Shown one piece after another: positions 6,833 to 7,152 of a stretch of DNA of 7,152 bases (the stretch's first letter is position 1; every line of letters begins with the position of its first letter). The position numbers were made by a program, and so were the translations under genes. The stretch is from NCBI GenBank assembly GCA_025966255.1, contig JAOPVG010000539.1, positions 1 through 7,152 of the forward strand, read 5' to 3'. Below the pieces are notes generated by a model that was given only the letters and a program-made list of their open reading frames with translations, was not told the DNA's origin and did not search any database. The DNA comes from Jatrophihabitans sp. (GTDB lineage Bacteria > Actinomycetota > Actinomycetes > Mycobacteriales > Jatrophihabitantaceae).

Positions 6833-6862
6833 TCAAAAGAGCGGGTCGTCCCCACGACGACC
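6833..6862 (-). terminator. Possible weak terminator hairpin downstream of the Clp N-domain gene
   Basis: Read on the minus strand, GGTCGT (6862-6857) can pair with ACGACC (6849-6844) across a 7-base loop, and CGCTCTTTT follows. It lies about 37 bases past the Clp-domain stop and about 45 bases before the transporter start, which is a sensible place for a terminator. The stem is only six pairs and the T-run is broken, so it may be chance. Confidence 0.3.
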
Positions 6863-6898
6863 AGACTAGCCGCGCCCTGATCGGGGATCGGCTGTCGG

Positions 6899-7152
6899 TC
6901 AGGTCGGTCGGCCGGCCGCTCGCGCCGCGACGGCAGCGGCGATAGAGGTTTCGGCGGTTGATCTGCTGATACCAAGGCCGGTGAGCGGGTCCGTGTCGCC
7001 GTCGACTTCCAGGAGCGCGAGCAGGATGTGCTCGGTCCCGATGTAGTCGTGGCCCATAGCCAGTGCCGCTCGATAGGTGAGCTCCAGTGCCTTCTTCGAT
7101 CGGGCGTCGAAGGGAATCAGGGCGGGCACGTCGTCCGAACGGGCCGGCAGTG
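6899..7152 (-). CDS. Clp N-terminal (repeat) domain protein without ATPase module, C-terminal part (5' end outside window)
   Basis: The frame enters from the right edge (read on the minus strand) and ends at the TGA at 6901-6899. The visible part, about 84 residues, matches one Clp N-terminal repeat: IPFDARSKKALELTYRAAL, then GHDYIGTEHILLALLEV, the hallmark GxxYIGTEHILLALL pattern of ClpC/ClpA N-domains that bind substrates or adaptors. It then ends after an Ala-rich helix (AAAVAARAAGRPT), so no AAA+ ATPase follows. The GTG at 7129-7127 could be a start, but the frame continues upstream with plausible sequence (LPARSDDVPAL), and such proteins usually carry two repeats, so I take the gene to extend past the window. 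Similar stand-alone Clp N-domain proteins are common in actinobacteria; their role is mostly unknown, possibly adaptor-like. There is no visible link to the hopanoid operon. Confidence 0.75.
   Translation of the reverse strand, partial: LPARSDDVPALIPFDARSKKALELTYRAALAMGHDYIGTEHILLALLEVDGDTDPLTGLGISRSTAETSIAAAVAARAAGRPT

Noticed and set aside
6815..6836. TTGACG and GATAGC hexamers on the minus strand as a promoter for the transporter gene
   Set aside because: The spacer is only about 10 bases, too short for a sigma-70-type promoter, and no better -10 lies at 16-18 bases.
5786..6880. Plus-strand open frame of 364 codons opposite the transporter gene
   Set aside because: Arg/His/Gln/Asp-rich translation without a domain. 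The opposite strand gives a clean multi-spanning membrane protein.
6781..6975. 64-codon minus-strand frame between the Clp-domain gene and the transporter
   Set aside because: It overlaps both genes in another frame, is Pro/Arg-rich and has no family resemblance.

Overview
The window is very GC-rich, with G/C-ending codons throughout, tightly packed genes, GTG as well as ATG starts, and AGGAGG-type ribosome binding sites. Together with the gene order and the protein styles (a DDILG second aspartate motif in the prenyl synthase, a free-standing Clp N-domain protein), this points to a hopanoid-making actinobacterium. I cannot name the genus from the sequence.

Bases 1-5916 (+ strand) are the distal part of a hopanoid biosynthesis operon. 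It holds the C-terminal third of the squalene-forming FAD desaturase HpnE (cut by the left edge), a short-chain all-trans polyprenyl diphosphate synthase, squalene-hopene cyclase, an in-frame fusion of the HpnG nucleosidase/phosphorylase with IspH (HMBPP reductase, last step of the MEP pathway), and the radical SAM adenosylhopane synthase HpnH. Three of the four junctions overlap (ATGA, GTGA, TGATG). Only the prenyl synthase/shc junction has a short gap (31 bases), and it carries a strong Shine-Dalgarno site.

The genes form a nearly continuous route. IspH supplies IPP/DMAPP, the prenyl synthase extends them, HpnE completes squalene, Shc cyclises it to hopene, HpnH adds a 5'-deoxyadenosyl group, and the HpnG domain removes adenine to leave a ribosyl-type side chain, the precursor of bacteriohopanetetrol. 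HpnC and HpnD are expected just upstream, outside the window. No ispG, dxs or hopanoid aminotransferase gene follows hpnH here.

Bases 5879-7152 (- strand) hold two genes that are probably not part of the operon: a multi-spanning DMT/EamA-like membrane protein, whose 3' end overlaps the 3' end of hpnH by 38 bases, and the C-terminal part of a Clp N-domain protein cut by the right edge. The roughly 100-base gap between them has a short hairpin followed by a T-run that could terminate the Clp-domain gene.

The most notable feature is the HpnG-IspH fusion, which puts an early isoprenoid-supply enzyme and a late side-chain enzyme on one polypeptide with almost no linker. The IspH half keeps every catalytic residue I can check. 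I found no RNA gene, mobile element, CRISPR array or obvious long repeat.
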